DNA of 64,000 nt, from NCBI GenBank assembly GCA_005656395.1, contig SRSI01000079.1, positions 806,001 through 870,000 on the forward strand, written 5' to 3'. Shown here one piece after another: positions 11,745 to 21,561 of the stretch (its first letter is position 1; the number at the start of each line of letters is the position of its first letter). The notes under the pieces were generated by a model, which had not been told where the DNA came from, did not search any database, and worked only from the letters and a program-made list of their open reading frames with translations. The stretch comes from Strongyloides papillosus (Eukaryota > Nematoda > Chromadorea > Rhabditida > Strongyloididae). Made by a program: the position numbers and the translations under genes.

Positions 11745-12566
11745 TTGGATACTTTTGTCTTGTGTATTCTTAACTATGGAAAGTCCTCCAACCAATGGAG
11801 CTATTATAGTTTTTTGTTCGTTGGTGACGTCTGTTTTACAGGCATTGTTTTTTAATTGTAATTTTATTATGTGTATGTAATTTGTGTATAGAAAATTTTT
11901 CTTTTTTTGCATAGTGTAAATATGTAAATAAAATTTTTTTGGATTTTTGTTGTTGTCTTTTTATTGTGAAAAGTATATTAGCCCTGACAAGTGGATCTCC
12001 AGAAAAGTCACCTTGATGGGTTTGTGTGTCATTCTTAACTTTTTCTAAGAGTGCGGTTTGTGATGAATAAAAATGTTAAGGTATATAGCAAAATGATATA
12101 CAGAAATATAATTGTTTCTGGTATGTATGATCCTGTGGAAATATCTAATCAACGCACTGAAGCGATGATGTATATTATTTAAGATTATTTTAAACTTCGA
12201 TTTAGTCAACATTCCATTACTTGAATTTCAGTTGTCTATGACTTTATCAGTTCTTTTACAATATCTTTCTTGTTATACTGAGAAATAGTTTTCCAAAGAG
12301 TAACTAATAACATCAGAGACATTTATCAGTTGGGAAATTTATTTGGTAACATTTTTAATGTTGTATTTGAATTCATACATTATTTATTCTTAGTGGAGAA
12401 CTTTCTGGTATCAAAGATTATGGTATTCTTTTTGATATAATTAGAAATTCAAAAGCAATATAATATACAAAATTTTTCGATCTTGTCTTATATTAAAAAC
12501 ATTCTACTTAAAATATATTAAAAAGGTCTATTTTTTAGACAATCATTCTATTATTGTTCAAGATAA
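11745..12566. other. 3' flank of G2 and spacer, block A
   Basis: An AATAAA at 11927-11932 is a likely polyadenylation signal, kept in block B at 15689-15694. Bases 11915-12014 are identical to 15677-15776 over 100 bp. No open frame is supported; an 81-codon open frame on the minus strand at 11667-11912 overlaps G2 and is not credible. Confidence 0.55.
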
Positions 12567-13179
12567 ATGGGTGGAAAAGGTCGCAAAAGAAAAAATGGAT
12601 CTCTATTGTAGGTGGAGTACGAAGATTTCACACTAAAAAATGATGCATTTATTGGTATAGAGGAGAAGGACATTTTAATTTGTCGGTTAGGGAAATGTAA
12701 AAAAAAATTTTTAGATAATGAAGCTTTAAGATCTCATCGTTTACTAGAACATGGAGTTGAACTGAGATATATCACCGATAGGATATTTCTTGATAAAAAA
12801 TCATTTGATGATAGGGTAAGTATTAGCTTTATTCATGAAATTGGCGATTATTATAGGGTATGGCTAAAAAGGAGCAAAGGTATATGAAAATGAGTGATAT
12901 ACCGAGGAAAATTGAAAAGTGTTTGCCGCATGGATTTTTTTGTCCTTTTGTGAGATCTAATGAAGATATCATAATTTGTTCAATTGACAATTGCAATAGA
13001 AAATTTACTGATCCAGAGGAATTAGACGCTCATATATCGTTAGTTCATGAGGAATCTTTTGAAACTGTCAGGTATTTTCAATGCTACACTGGTCATACAC
13101 ATATTGTAAGTTACAAAAATTAACATTTATTTTATATTTAATTTGAATATTCTAGGAGAAGTTGTCGCAAAAAAAGTAA
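12567..13179 (+). pseudogene. G3, block A: two-finger C2H2 gene with early nonsense codon
   Basis: Counterpart of the intact gene at 16329-16941. The same ATG (12567) is followed after 14 codons by TAG at 12609-12611, where block B reads a Glu codon; the two bases before it also differ. No other in-frame ATG precedes the first finger. Exons would be 12567-12815, 12857-13105 and 13156-13179. From about 12730 onward the sequence, introns included, is identical to block B, so the lesion lies just outside that tract. A product from a non-ATG start cannot be excluded. Confidence 0.75.
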
Positions 13180-13394
13180 TTCTGTTTACAGTGAATTCAT
13201 AGGAAAATTATGTTTAATTTTTGGGTTGATGTTCATTATATTTGTGACTGAAATATTTTTGTTTATTCTTATAATAGTATGTTAATTTTAATCATTTTAA
13301 AACATTATTTGCATAAAAAGTTGATATTGCATTCTAATTTTTTTCTGATACAACGACACATTTTAAAAATATTTTATAATTCTCAAAGCCTAAA

Positions 13395-13733
13395 TAAGCT
13401 TCATTCATCCATGAAAAATCACTTGTAACTTACCTTCCTGGTGATATAAGGGTTATTTCCTTTTCATTTGAAAATTTGGAGGTTGTTCAAGAAATTGCGA
13501 AGGCAATAATATCACTTCAAGGAAAGTCTTCTGTTGAATTTATGAGAAATACAGATGCCTGTAAAACTATATTCATATTTACATCAGAAAAAAATATGCA
13601 TCTTGATGATCAAAAAAGTTATAGAGGAAAATTGATAAAACCTGATGATGAATATTAATCACATTTCTCTTTCAAAATTCCATATAATTGTTCACACTCA
13701 TTCAGCGGAATTTATAGAACTATTTTTTTTTAC
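13395..13733 (+). pseudogene. G4, block A: truncated arrestin-like pseudogene
   Basis: Matches the first ~110 codons of the arrestin-like gene at 17156-18139. The start codon is gone (the ATGCGAGC of block B is replaced), there are small internal changes, a TAA at 13656-13658 replaces a Tyr codon, and homology stops at about 13725 where block B begins. The remaining two thirds of the gene are missing. The duplication endpoint therefore fell within this gene. Confidence 0.85.
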
Positions 13734-13918
13734 ATTGATTCCTATTATGGTGCATTTGAAGATATGAAAATACTAAAAATATATAAATGGAGGTGGGACA
13801 TGGTGATAAAGTGCTATTTTTTGAAATAATAGATATATATGGTTTTTTTGGTATATAAATATAATTCCCCATTATTGAAGGTTCATATTTTCATACATTA
13901 ACATTATCTTCATCTGTC

Positions 13919-14569
13919 ATGATTTCAGTATTAACTTTTGAGGAAAGTATTGACATTCATGCTGTTCCACAGGTATATTTTAATAATAACGAATGCTAAT
14001 TACAACTATTTCAAAGGACTATATCGTTGAGGATGTCATACGCCAACTAAAATCATATGGAGTAATATTCGCAAAAACCTCTGAAAGCATATATGATATT
14101 TCGGAACTAGTTTTTGATTATGCTATGGTCAGATATTTAGTTCATTATGCAATTAATATATCCAATAGTGATATTGTTTTTATTGACCGTTAACCACAAT
14201 GAAGTACTGATATTGTTTATTTGGATGATAATGAACTTTTGGCTAATGATTTGAGGAGATTTCTACCATCGAATGAGTATCATGTTGATCGAACGACTGA
14301 TGATACATCGAGATTTGATGTTACTGATAACAGTGATGATTTTGAAGGGGAGAGAAAGTTGGAATTCTGATGGTCCTCAAAGTGATGATCTAATAAAAAG
14401 ACCTGATGAATAATCAAGGGATCAACAGCCTGAGGAATCCAGCGATGAACAACCCGAGGAACCTAGAAATTAACAACCTGAAGAACCAACAGTAGCACCA
14501 TCAGAAGAGCCAAAAGAAGTACCAAGTAATTGTCAAGAAGAAATCCTTGATTCTCCAAGGGATAACTAA
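13919..14569 (+). pseudogene. G1, block B: broken copy of the acidic repeat gene
   Basis: Exon 1 (13919-13972) and the splice sites to 14017 are kept, but exon 2 meets TAA at 14191-14193, where block A has a Gln codon, and then TGA and further stops, with a shifted frame in the linker. The repeat tail is reduced to about three units, one with a TAA. A 76-residue product from the first part is possible but unlikely to be functional. Confidence 0.8.
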
Positions 14570-15137
14570 AAAGAATCAATGAACTAATGATTTGTGAACT
14601 TACTTGGAATATATTCAACGATACATTCATTATCACATTAAAAAATTTGTCAGTTTAATTCTGACTCAACATTTCTAGAAGATTACCATGCATAATTAAC
14701 AAATGTATTTCTAAAATTTTTAATGTTAATGAAGTTTCTATCATTTTAATATAATTATTAGTCATCAAATGCTCTTTTAATTTGATAGTTACTTTATTAT
14801 GCAAAATTTTATTCCATTTATTGGTGCCTTCCCATTTTATTTCGTTTATAATTAAAAAATCTTCTTTGCATACTTCTATAAAACATTAAGCGACAAAATT
14901 GATAGTGATTGTATTAAAATAGTGATGACATTTATTGTATAAAAGATACCTTTAAGAAAAGTGCAACATTCATTCTTTTATTGGGTATCGTCACCAATTT
15001 ATAGTGCTTTAACAATATTCCTTTCGATAGTTTATAGTTTACTTAATCGTGGAATTTTTTTAATTTATCTTCGTTTTTTTTCACCGTTTAAAATTCATGG
15101 TTAACAATATTTTTTTGTAGATACTAGCTTTTTTCTG
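14570..15137. other. Spacer between G1 remnant and G2, block B
   Basis: No gene. Aligns with 10784-11322 at roughly 85-90% by eye. A TTTTTTGTAG ending at 15120 is the probable trans-splice acceptor for G2. Confidence 0.5.
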
Positions 15138-15556
15138 ATGGTTTCTGCAAGAGGAGTAAAGCAAAATCATGATTCTTGCGGAGGCTCATTTCTCGATGTG
15201 CTTCAAGAGATAAAAAATGACTACAGTAAACAAGGTAACTTTATTACGTATTTCTCTAGTTTATAATTTAATACTTTTTAGTCGCTGTAGAATTATGCAA
15301 GATTCTCAGCTATAACCAAGATGCTATCACTAAGGCAGCGGATATTATATATCTGACGGTAATCGATGGCTTGCCAAAGGAGTTATTGAATGCCAATTAT
15401 GGGGAGTTTCTGAGTCAGACGGGTGGAATGAGCTCAACAAATGATGAAGCAGATGCTACAATTACAGCCTTCACAGAATTAAGCAACAGGATCAACAGTG
15501 GAACTGCCACGTTTGAGGAGATTAGGAGATATAGAGAGATCGAGAAACTTCTGTAA
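15138..15556 (+). CDS. G2, block B: small borealin-N-terminal-like protein (123 aa)
   Basis: Exon 1 is 15138-15234 and exon 2 is 15282-15556, with a 47-bp phase 1 intron (GTAACT...TTTTAG), the same structure as block A G2. It keeps the LPKELLNANYGEFL motif, the SGTAT..E...YRE..KLL C-terminus and the DYSKQ segment before the junction. Many other positions have changed, including charge reversals and new cysteines in the first exon. The frame is fully open, so both copies appear to be under constraint despite low identity. The similarity to the borealin N-terminal domain is the same tentative reading as for block A. If it is real, two diverging passenger-complex subunits lie 3.8 kb apart. Confidence 0.7.
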
Positions 15557-16328
15557 ATAAATTATTTTTATGTTGTGTGGCACGATGGAAAGAAAAATTT
15601 CAATTTGTAAAGCTAATGTATATTTTTATTTTATAATATCTTCTTTTTTTGTGTATAGTGTAAATATATTTTAATTTGTAAATATGTAAATAAAATTTTT
15701 TTGGATTTTTGTTGTTGTCTTTTTATTGTGAAAAGTATATTAGCCCTGACAAGTGGATCTCCAGAAAAGTCACCTTAATAGATTTTCTGTGTCATTATTA
15801 ACTTTTTCAAAGACTGTGGTTTGTAGTAAATAAAAAATAAAGTTATAAAGCAAGTTGGTATACAGAAATATAGTTGTTCCTGGTATGTATGATCCTGTGG
15901 AAGTATCAAATCAACGTACTGAAGCAGTAATGTATATTATTTAAGATTATTTTAAACTTCGATTTAGTTAACATTCCATTACTTGAATTTCAGTTGTCTA
16001 TGACTTTATCAGTTCTTTTACAATATCTTTCTTGTTATACTGAGAAATAGTTTTCCAAAGAGTAACTAAATACATCAGAGACATTTATCAGTTGGAAAAT
16101 TTATTTGGTAACATTTTTAATGTTGTATTTTAACCCATATATTCTTTATTCGTAGTTAGGAGCTTTCCGGATTCAAAGATTATGTTATTCTTTTTGATAT
16201 TATTAGAAATTCATTAGCAATTTAATATAAAAAATTTCCCGATCTCACCTTATATTTAATAAATTCCACTTATAATGTATTACTAAGGATTATTTTTTAG
16301 ACAATCATTCTATTATTGTTCAAGATAT
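15557..16328. other. 3' flank of G2 and spacer, block B
   Basis: Holds an AATAAA at 15689-15694 and the 100-bp segment 15677-15776 identical to block A. Otherwise AT-rich DNA matching 11745-12566. No open frame supported. Confidence 0.5.
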
Positions 16329-16941
16329 ATGAGTGGAAAAGGACGCAAAAGAAAAAATGGATCTCTATTAGAGGTGAAATACGAAGATTTCACACTAAAA
16401 AATGATGTATTTATTGGTATAGATGAAAAAGACATTTTAATTTGTCGGTTAGGGAAATGTGAAAAAAAATTCTTAGATAATGAAGCTCTGAGATCTCATC
16501 GTTTACTAGAACATGGAGTTGAACTGAGATATATCACCGATAGGATATTTCTTGATAAAAAATCATTTGATGATAGGGTAAGTATTAGCTTTATTCATGA
16601 AATTGGCGATTATTATAGGGTATGGCTAAAAAGGAGCAAAGGTATATGAAAATGAGTGATATACCGAGGAAAATTGAAAAGTGTTTGCCGCATGGATTTT
16701 TTTGTCCTTTTGTGAGATCTAATGAAGATATCATAATTTGTTCAATTGACAATTGCAATAGAAAATTTACTGATCCAGAGGAATTAGACGCTCATATATC
16801 GTTAGTTCATGAGGAATCTTTTGAAACTGTCAGGTATTTTCAATGCTACACTGGTCATACACATATTGTAAGTTACAAAAATTAACATTTATTTTATATT
16901 TAATTTGAATATTCTAGGAGAAGTTGTCGCAAAAAAAGTAA
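16329..16941 (+). CDS. G3, block B: small protein with two C2H2 zinc fingers (173 aa, 3 exons)
   Basis: Exons are 16329-16577, 16619-16867 and 16918-16941, separated by introns of 41 and 50 bp, both phase 0, with GTAAGT donors and TTATAG/TTCTAG acceptors. Reading through the introns would give two overlapping short frames; splicing joins them. Each half holds one finger of spacing C-x4-C-x12-H-x4-H: the first has ICRLGKC, the second ICSIDNC. The protein starts with a basic GRKRK stretch, a possible nuclear localisation signal, and ends EKLSQKK. Two widely spaced fingers suggest nucleic-acid binding, but the target is unknown. The block A copy is identical from mid-exon 1 onward yet carries a nonsense codon near its start. 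Confidence 0.75.
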
Positions 16942-17155
16942 TTCTGTTTACAGTGAATTCATAGGAAAATTATGTTTAATTTTTGGGTTGATGTTCATTA
17001 TATTTGTGACTGAAATATTTTTTGTTTATTCTTATAATAGTATGTTAATTTTAGTCATTTTAAAACATTATTTGCATAAAAGGTTAATATTGCATTCTAA
17101 TTTTTTCTTGTTAAAATAACATATTTTACAAGCATTTCATTAATTCTTAAAGACT

Positions 17156-18139
17156 ATGCGAGCTTCATTTATCCTTGAGAAACCATCCGCAATCTACTTT
17201 CCTGGTGATGTAGTAGCAGGTTCATTTTCATTTGAGAACTTGGAGGTTGATCAAAAAATTGTGAAGGTAGTAATATCACTTCAAGGAAAGTCTTCTGTTG
17301 AATTTATGAGGAATACAGATGATTGCAAGACTATATGCATATTTACATCAGAGAAAAATATGCATCTTGAAGATCAAAAAAGTTATAGAGGAAAATTAAT
17401 AAAGCCTGATGATGAATATTACTCGCATTTCTCTTTCAAAATTCCATATAATTGGCCACACTCATTCAGAGGAATTTATGGGACTATCCGTTATACATTG
17501 AAGGGAGATGTTATTATTAGCAAAGATTATTCAAAGAGTAAGGAATTTGAAATTATCATACAACCAAGGTTACCACTGAATGTATTGCATCAAAAGATGG
17601 AGCCTAATTATATTAATGCTGTGGTACCAATAGAAGTTTGTGGATGTCATAAGGATGCTTCTAGTGATGAAAAAATACACTTTCTAATAAAGACAGCAAA
17701 GAAGATTTACCTACCAAATGAGGATGTTGAATTTTATGTCAAAATAACAAATAAATCATCAACAAGAATATCTAAGATTCGTTACTATTTTCTCAGAGAA
17801 GAAAAATATGAAGGAAATATGGCGATGTCAGATGTTGCTTCACTCTCCAATGGTAATGATAACTCTTCTACAATAGTAACCCAGACATATGAAATGAGGA
17901 AAAAGATGTTTATTGTGAATGTAAATATTGAACCAGGACAGAAAAAGATTTTAACCTCTACTTTGAATACTGGTAAAACAAAGACTGGAATTGATTTTGG
18001 GGGTAATATTAATGTTATGCACTTTATTGTTGTTGAAGCGATTCCAGAAAAATCTCTACCGGAGTGTAATATTCATGCCAAACTTCGTTTATACATTGAT
18101 AGCGTTGATTTTGAAAAGGAAACAAATTTCACTATATAA
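17156..18139 (+). CDS. G4, block B: arrestin-domain (alpha-arrestin-like) protein (327 aa)
   Basis: Single exon. The N-terminal half has the arrestin-N pattern: a starting beta strand, IYFPGDVVAGSF, an extended strand with VVISLQGK, then FSFKIP and the loop before RYTLKGDV. The second half starts near residue 175 with FLIKTAKKIYLPNEDVEFYV and continues as an arrestin-C sandwich. Length (327 residues) fits nematode ARRD proteins, which act as cytoplasmic adaptors that link membrane cargo to trafficking or ubiquitylation. The C-terminus is short, and I see no PPxY motif for a ubiquitin ligase. A truncated copy lies at 13395-13733. Confidence 0.85.
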   Translation: MRASFILEKPSAIYFPGDVVAGSFSFENLEVDQKIVKVVISLQGKSSVEFMRNTDDCKTICIFTSEKNMHLEDQKSYRGKLIKPDDEYYSHFSFKIPYNWPHSFRGIYGTIRYTLKGDVIISKDYSKSKEFEIIIQPRLPLNVLHQKMEPNYINAVVPIEVCGCHKDASSDEKIHFLIKTAKKIYLPNEDVEFYVKITNKSSTRISKIRYYFLREEKYEGNMAMSDVASLSNGNDNSSTIVTQTYEMRKKMFIVNVNIEPGQKKILTSTLNTGKTKTGIDFGGNINVMHFIVVEAIPEKSLPECNIHAKLRLYIDSVDFEKETNFTI

Positions 18140-19042
18140 TTTTTTAAGACATTCAATTAATTCACTGATATATCCTTAGTATTACAAAAAAGTATAACAA
18201 TTAATTTTAACGTAAATAAACGTAATATTTCAAAATTAAATTTTAAATTGTCTATAATGGTAAACTTTCTATTTATTATATTATTATAACTAAAATCAAC
18301 TTATCAAGTCATGATCATGTCTATCAAGATATCTTCAATAAAAAAGATCATTTATTATGACTAACTATTTTATAGAAATATGTAAATTAAGTATTGAAAA
18401 TTGATAATTTTTACTAGATTAATATTTATGATTGTTCTCAGGAGAAGATTTTCTCAATCCAATTTGAATTATAGTATTAGAAGAAGGTTCTATCAATTCT
18501 CAAATGTGATATAAAAAAGTGACGCTTTAATACTTTTCAAAAAATTTATTGTGAAAAGAAAAGTTATTATCAATTGATAAAGCAAGTAAAGCGTTTTATA
18601 AAATTGGTGACAATCAGAAGATATAAATTGATAACATGTTTAAAGAAATGTCAGTTGTCCTAAATTTCGTCATCGTTTATGTTTGTGGTCATTTTTACTA
18701 GAGATTCAAATTTACCATCATGTTTTTTTAAGAATGTTAGTTTTCATATTAGTCTCAGGGATTACACGATGTTTCTAGTCCAAATTCCCATTTTTATAGA
18801 GGAATCTTATCATAGCAACCATTATATTTATGCATTGTTTCACATATGTTCTAGATCTATAGTCTAATTACTTATCAAACGAACACCCTACCAATAGTTT
18901 AATTCGTTATAAAAATAGTCACTACAGTACATTTTTTTTATTTTTGATAAATTTAGACTCCGATTATTTTGGTTGATTTCTAGGTGCTTCAAGTAGTATA
19001 TACACTACCACCTTGTAAATATACAAACTAAATATTAAGAAA
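18140..19042. other. Spacer after the duplicated block
   Basis: No gene supported. A 62-codon open frame at 18679-18867 has a composition expected of AT-rich noncoding DNA. Confidence 0.5.
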
Positions 19043-19615
19043 ATGGCATCAATTGAGGAGAAGTTTGAAAATCTTCAACTTAATGAAGGGTCCAAGATGT
19101 CTAAAAAAAATAGTCGTTATCCAGAAAGCGTTAGCCAGATGCTAAAGCTTAAATGTAAGTAACTAAAGTCATATAGTTTCTAAGCTTTATGTTTTATAGA
19201 TAATCTTGGTGGAGCTATATTTCAACGTTTTAATGATAAGATTGAAGATAGCCAACTTGATGAAGTATCCAATAAGATTCAAGAGCTATCTGAGTTTTTC
19301 GAGAAACTTCTTCAGGAGAGTGGCTATGAAAAACCTCAATACCGTAGACGTCGTTTCAATTATAGACGCCGTTTTAATAATGGAAATGCAAAAGGAAATT
19401 CTACCAATAATGAAGAACCGAGTAGTTCAGATAAGGAAAATAATGAAAACAAGAACAATCAAAACAACGATCCAACATCGAAGAAACCAAAGAAAAACTA
19501 CAATCGAAGATATAATAAAAGAAATAAATCAAACATGGCTGGAAAAGGTCAACCCAAATCAAATGAAATTGGAGAGGCACAAGGAAATGGATGTCCTCAT
19601 GAAAGCAATGCATGA
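19043..19615 (+). CDS. Basic Asn-rich protein of unknown function (175 aa, 2 exons)
   Basis: Exon 1 is 19043-19154 and exon 2 is 19200-19615, with a 45-bp intron (19155-19199, GTAAGT...TTATAG) in phase 1; the split codon is Tyr. The unspliced frame hits stops, so the gene is visible only after splicing. Residues 1-75 are mixed and predicted helical (IEEKFENLQL; DEVSNKIQELSEFFEKLL). After residue ~80 the protein is low complexity, with RRRRF and RRRF clusters, Asn/Lys/Glu runs and KKPKKN. The basic patches could bind nucleic acid or act as nuclear signals. No family recognised. Confidence rests on the phase-consistent splice, the open spliced frame of 176 codons and helical first half. Confidence 0.62.
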
Positions 19616-20480
19616 AGGGATTAATTTTTTCTATTAAATGCTTCAAAATTTAATTATATAAAATTGTTTAATAATAATATTTATTACAATAATCTTTATG
19701 TCTTTTTTGATTTCTGTATATTTGTTAATAAAATGTTCAGAAGTTATAGTGTCTCATATTTCGTATTTACAGAAGTTCCATGTCGTCATAATGATAAAAA
19801 TGTATTGAAAAAGGGTTGTTTTCGAAATTTGTATCAGTATGAAGTTGATAAATATATTATAAATTAATTATCAAAACTTTTAAACTCCATTTAGAGAACG
19901 AAGAGAAATTAATGATATAAAAATTAGTAGATTCCAGGTGTGATGAGCTTGAAGATAGCTGGATTCTGAAAATACAGGATGTTGGAATCAGAGGTTTAAA
20001 GAATATTTTAAAAAAAAAGGTATAGATTCATAGGATTAGTGGTACAAAAGGTTTTTAAATCATTTTATTAGAATTACAAATATTAAAAACATATTAAAAT
20101 TGATAATTATTTTAATATTCAAAAATTGATAACGTTTTGCACGGAAAGACATAAAATAATCCTTGGAAAAATAATGTTTACCCCTTCGAGTTACCTATGA
20201 TATGAGAATATTCTTGAAACAGGTTCACATACACTAGCATCCGATGATATTAAAGTTTTCTCCTTTGAAACACACTATACAAACATAAATAGATAAATAT
20301 TATACTAATTCTAAGCACAATTTTTTATTTATTTCATGAATCTTAAGAAGAATATACAATAATACATTAAAAATATTCTTACAGTTAAATCAACGTACAT
20401 TTATTGCCTTGTTAATACAAATAATCAGCTAAACTTTTTCAATCATTAAAATAATAGGTTATATGTTTTTGATAACTATT
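19616..20480. other. Intergenic spacer between convergent genes
   Basis: Nothing identified. The neighbouring genes converge here, so both 3' ends lie in this stretch. Confidence 0.5.
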
Positions 20481-21561
20481 CTAGTTTTTACTTATATCAT
20501 CAAAAACAAAGGACATCTTAACATCTTTCTTAGTTGTTGTTCCGTAAATCTTATCAATTGTTACATTTAACTCCGATGGATAACAGGCTAACCAATTTAT
20601 TTCCTTATCAAAATCAACCTCAGGATCAAAGAAGTTTCTAATGAAATAAATTCCATTCATCATAATTTCCATGGGATCCTTAGTAGGAAGAACACTTTTG
20701 ATAAGTTGACTCAAGGTAGCCTTAGTAAAGTTGATCTCTATATCAATTCTTTGAATATCTCCATCGTCCGCCTTGATTGAATTGTACTTTCTTATGAACA
20801 CTCTTATATCAATAAACTTGTCTTGTTGTGAAGGAGAGACTGCTTTTGACATTTTTAGATTTATATTAGTTTTATATTTTCTAATATTACAATTGGTGAT
20901 AGAAGATAATAATTCACTTCCCGATACAACTGATGATTCCGTTGATGATGTGGAAGTTGAATCGTTAACTTGACTACTCTCAATTTTAAAATGTTTTGAA
21001 GTACTTGAAGAGGATCTTGCTGGTCCTATTGATGATCCTGAGGATGATGTTTCAGTGGAATCATAAACTGTGCTATCCTTGTCTTCCTTAACTTTCGTAA
21101 TAATAAAAGTTTTTTTCCTCTGTCCCTTTGATGGTTTTGAAGATGACTGTGCAGTTGAATCGAACATTTTAATATCCTTACAGCCTGTTGAGGTACATAA
21201 AGAACTGTCCGTAGATGCCATTGAAGCTTTCGAGGATGTTGTCGTACTTGAATCATAACCTTTAACACTCTTGTCATTACAACCCTTTGAAGCATCTGTT
21301 GAAGAATAAGATATACTGCTTATAGAAGACAGTATACTAGATCCAATTGAAACATCATCCGAAATTTCAAACTCAATAACCAAATTAATGTTTTGTCTAA
21401 AATTATTAATTAACAACATTCAAATTTCGTTAAATTTACCCATCCTCTTTTGTAGATGATCTTTGACATTCATAACTTAGAATCTTTGTATTAAGCTTTA
21501 ATAATTGCAAACCATCGTTTAGACGTTGGAGTTTCTCCACCTGTTCAATTTCTTTACCCAT
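20481..21561 (-). CDS. Ser/Thr-rich protein with a C-terminal folded region (345 aa, 2 exons)
   Basis: I do not recognise this gene. On the minus strand exon 1 is 21561-21440, a 43-bp intron follows (GTAAAT...TTTTAG), and exon 2 is 21396-20481. Using exon 1 supplies a coiled-coil-like start (KEIEQVEKLQRLNDGL), better than the ATG available inside exon 2's upstream reading, which lies in the intron. Residues ~50-225 are dominated by Ser, Thr, Asp and Lys. The last ~130 residues look folded (KFIDIRVFIRKY, FTKATLSQLIKSVL, MMNGIYFIRNFFDPE, MSFVFDD). The serine-rich part may be phosphorylated. No signal peptide or membrane segment. Confidence 0.72.

Larger units (their letters stand above)
9870..13735 (+). 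repeat. Tandem duplication, left copy (block A)
   Basis: About 3.87 kb that matches the next unit almost throughout, in the same order: G1, G2, G3, G4. It begins with CCTATTATGGTGCATTT, and the same string begins block B near 13740. Block A ends inside its arrestin-like gene, at a short T-run around 13720-13735, so G4 is cut by the junction. Noncoding parts match block B at roughly 85-90% by eye, with stretches of complete identity at 11915-12014 and about 12730-13255. In block A, G1 and G2 are intact while G3 has a nonsense codon and G4 is truncated. Confidence 0.9.
13736..18140 (+). repeat. Tandem duplication, right copy (block B)
   Basis: Second unit, in the same order as block A, extended to include the whole arrestin-like gene. 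G1 is broken here, while G2, G3 and G4 are intact. The start near 13740 repeats the start of block A near 9870. Confidence 0.9.

Noticed and set aside
19206..19637. 143-codon + strand frame
   Set aside because: Wrong frame of the spliced gene at 19043-19615; the spliced frame has a proper ATG, consensus splice sites and coding-like composition.
20481..21419. Start of the Ser-rich gene at the ATG in 21419-21417
   Set aside because: That ATG and the next codons lie within a clean 43-bp intron; the upstream exon gives a coherent coiled-coil start.
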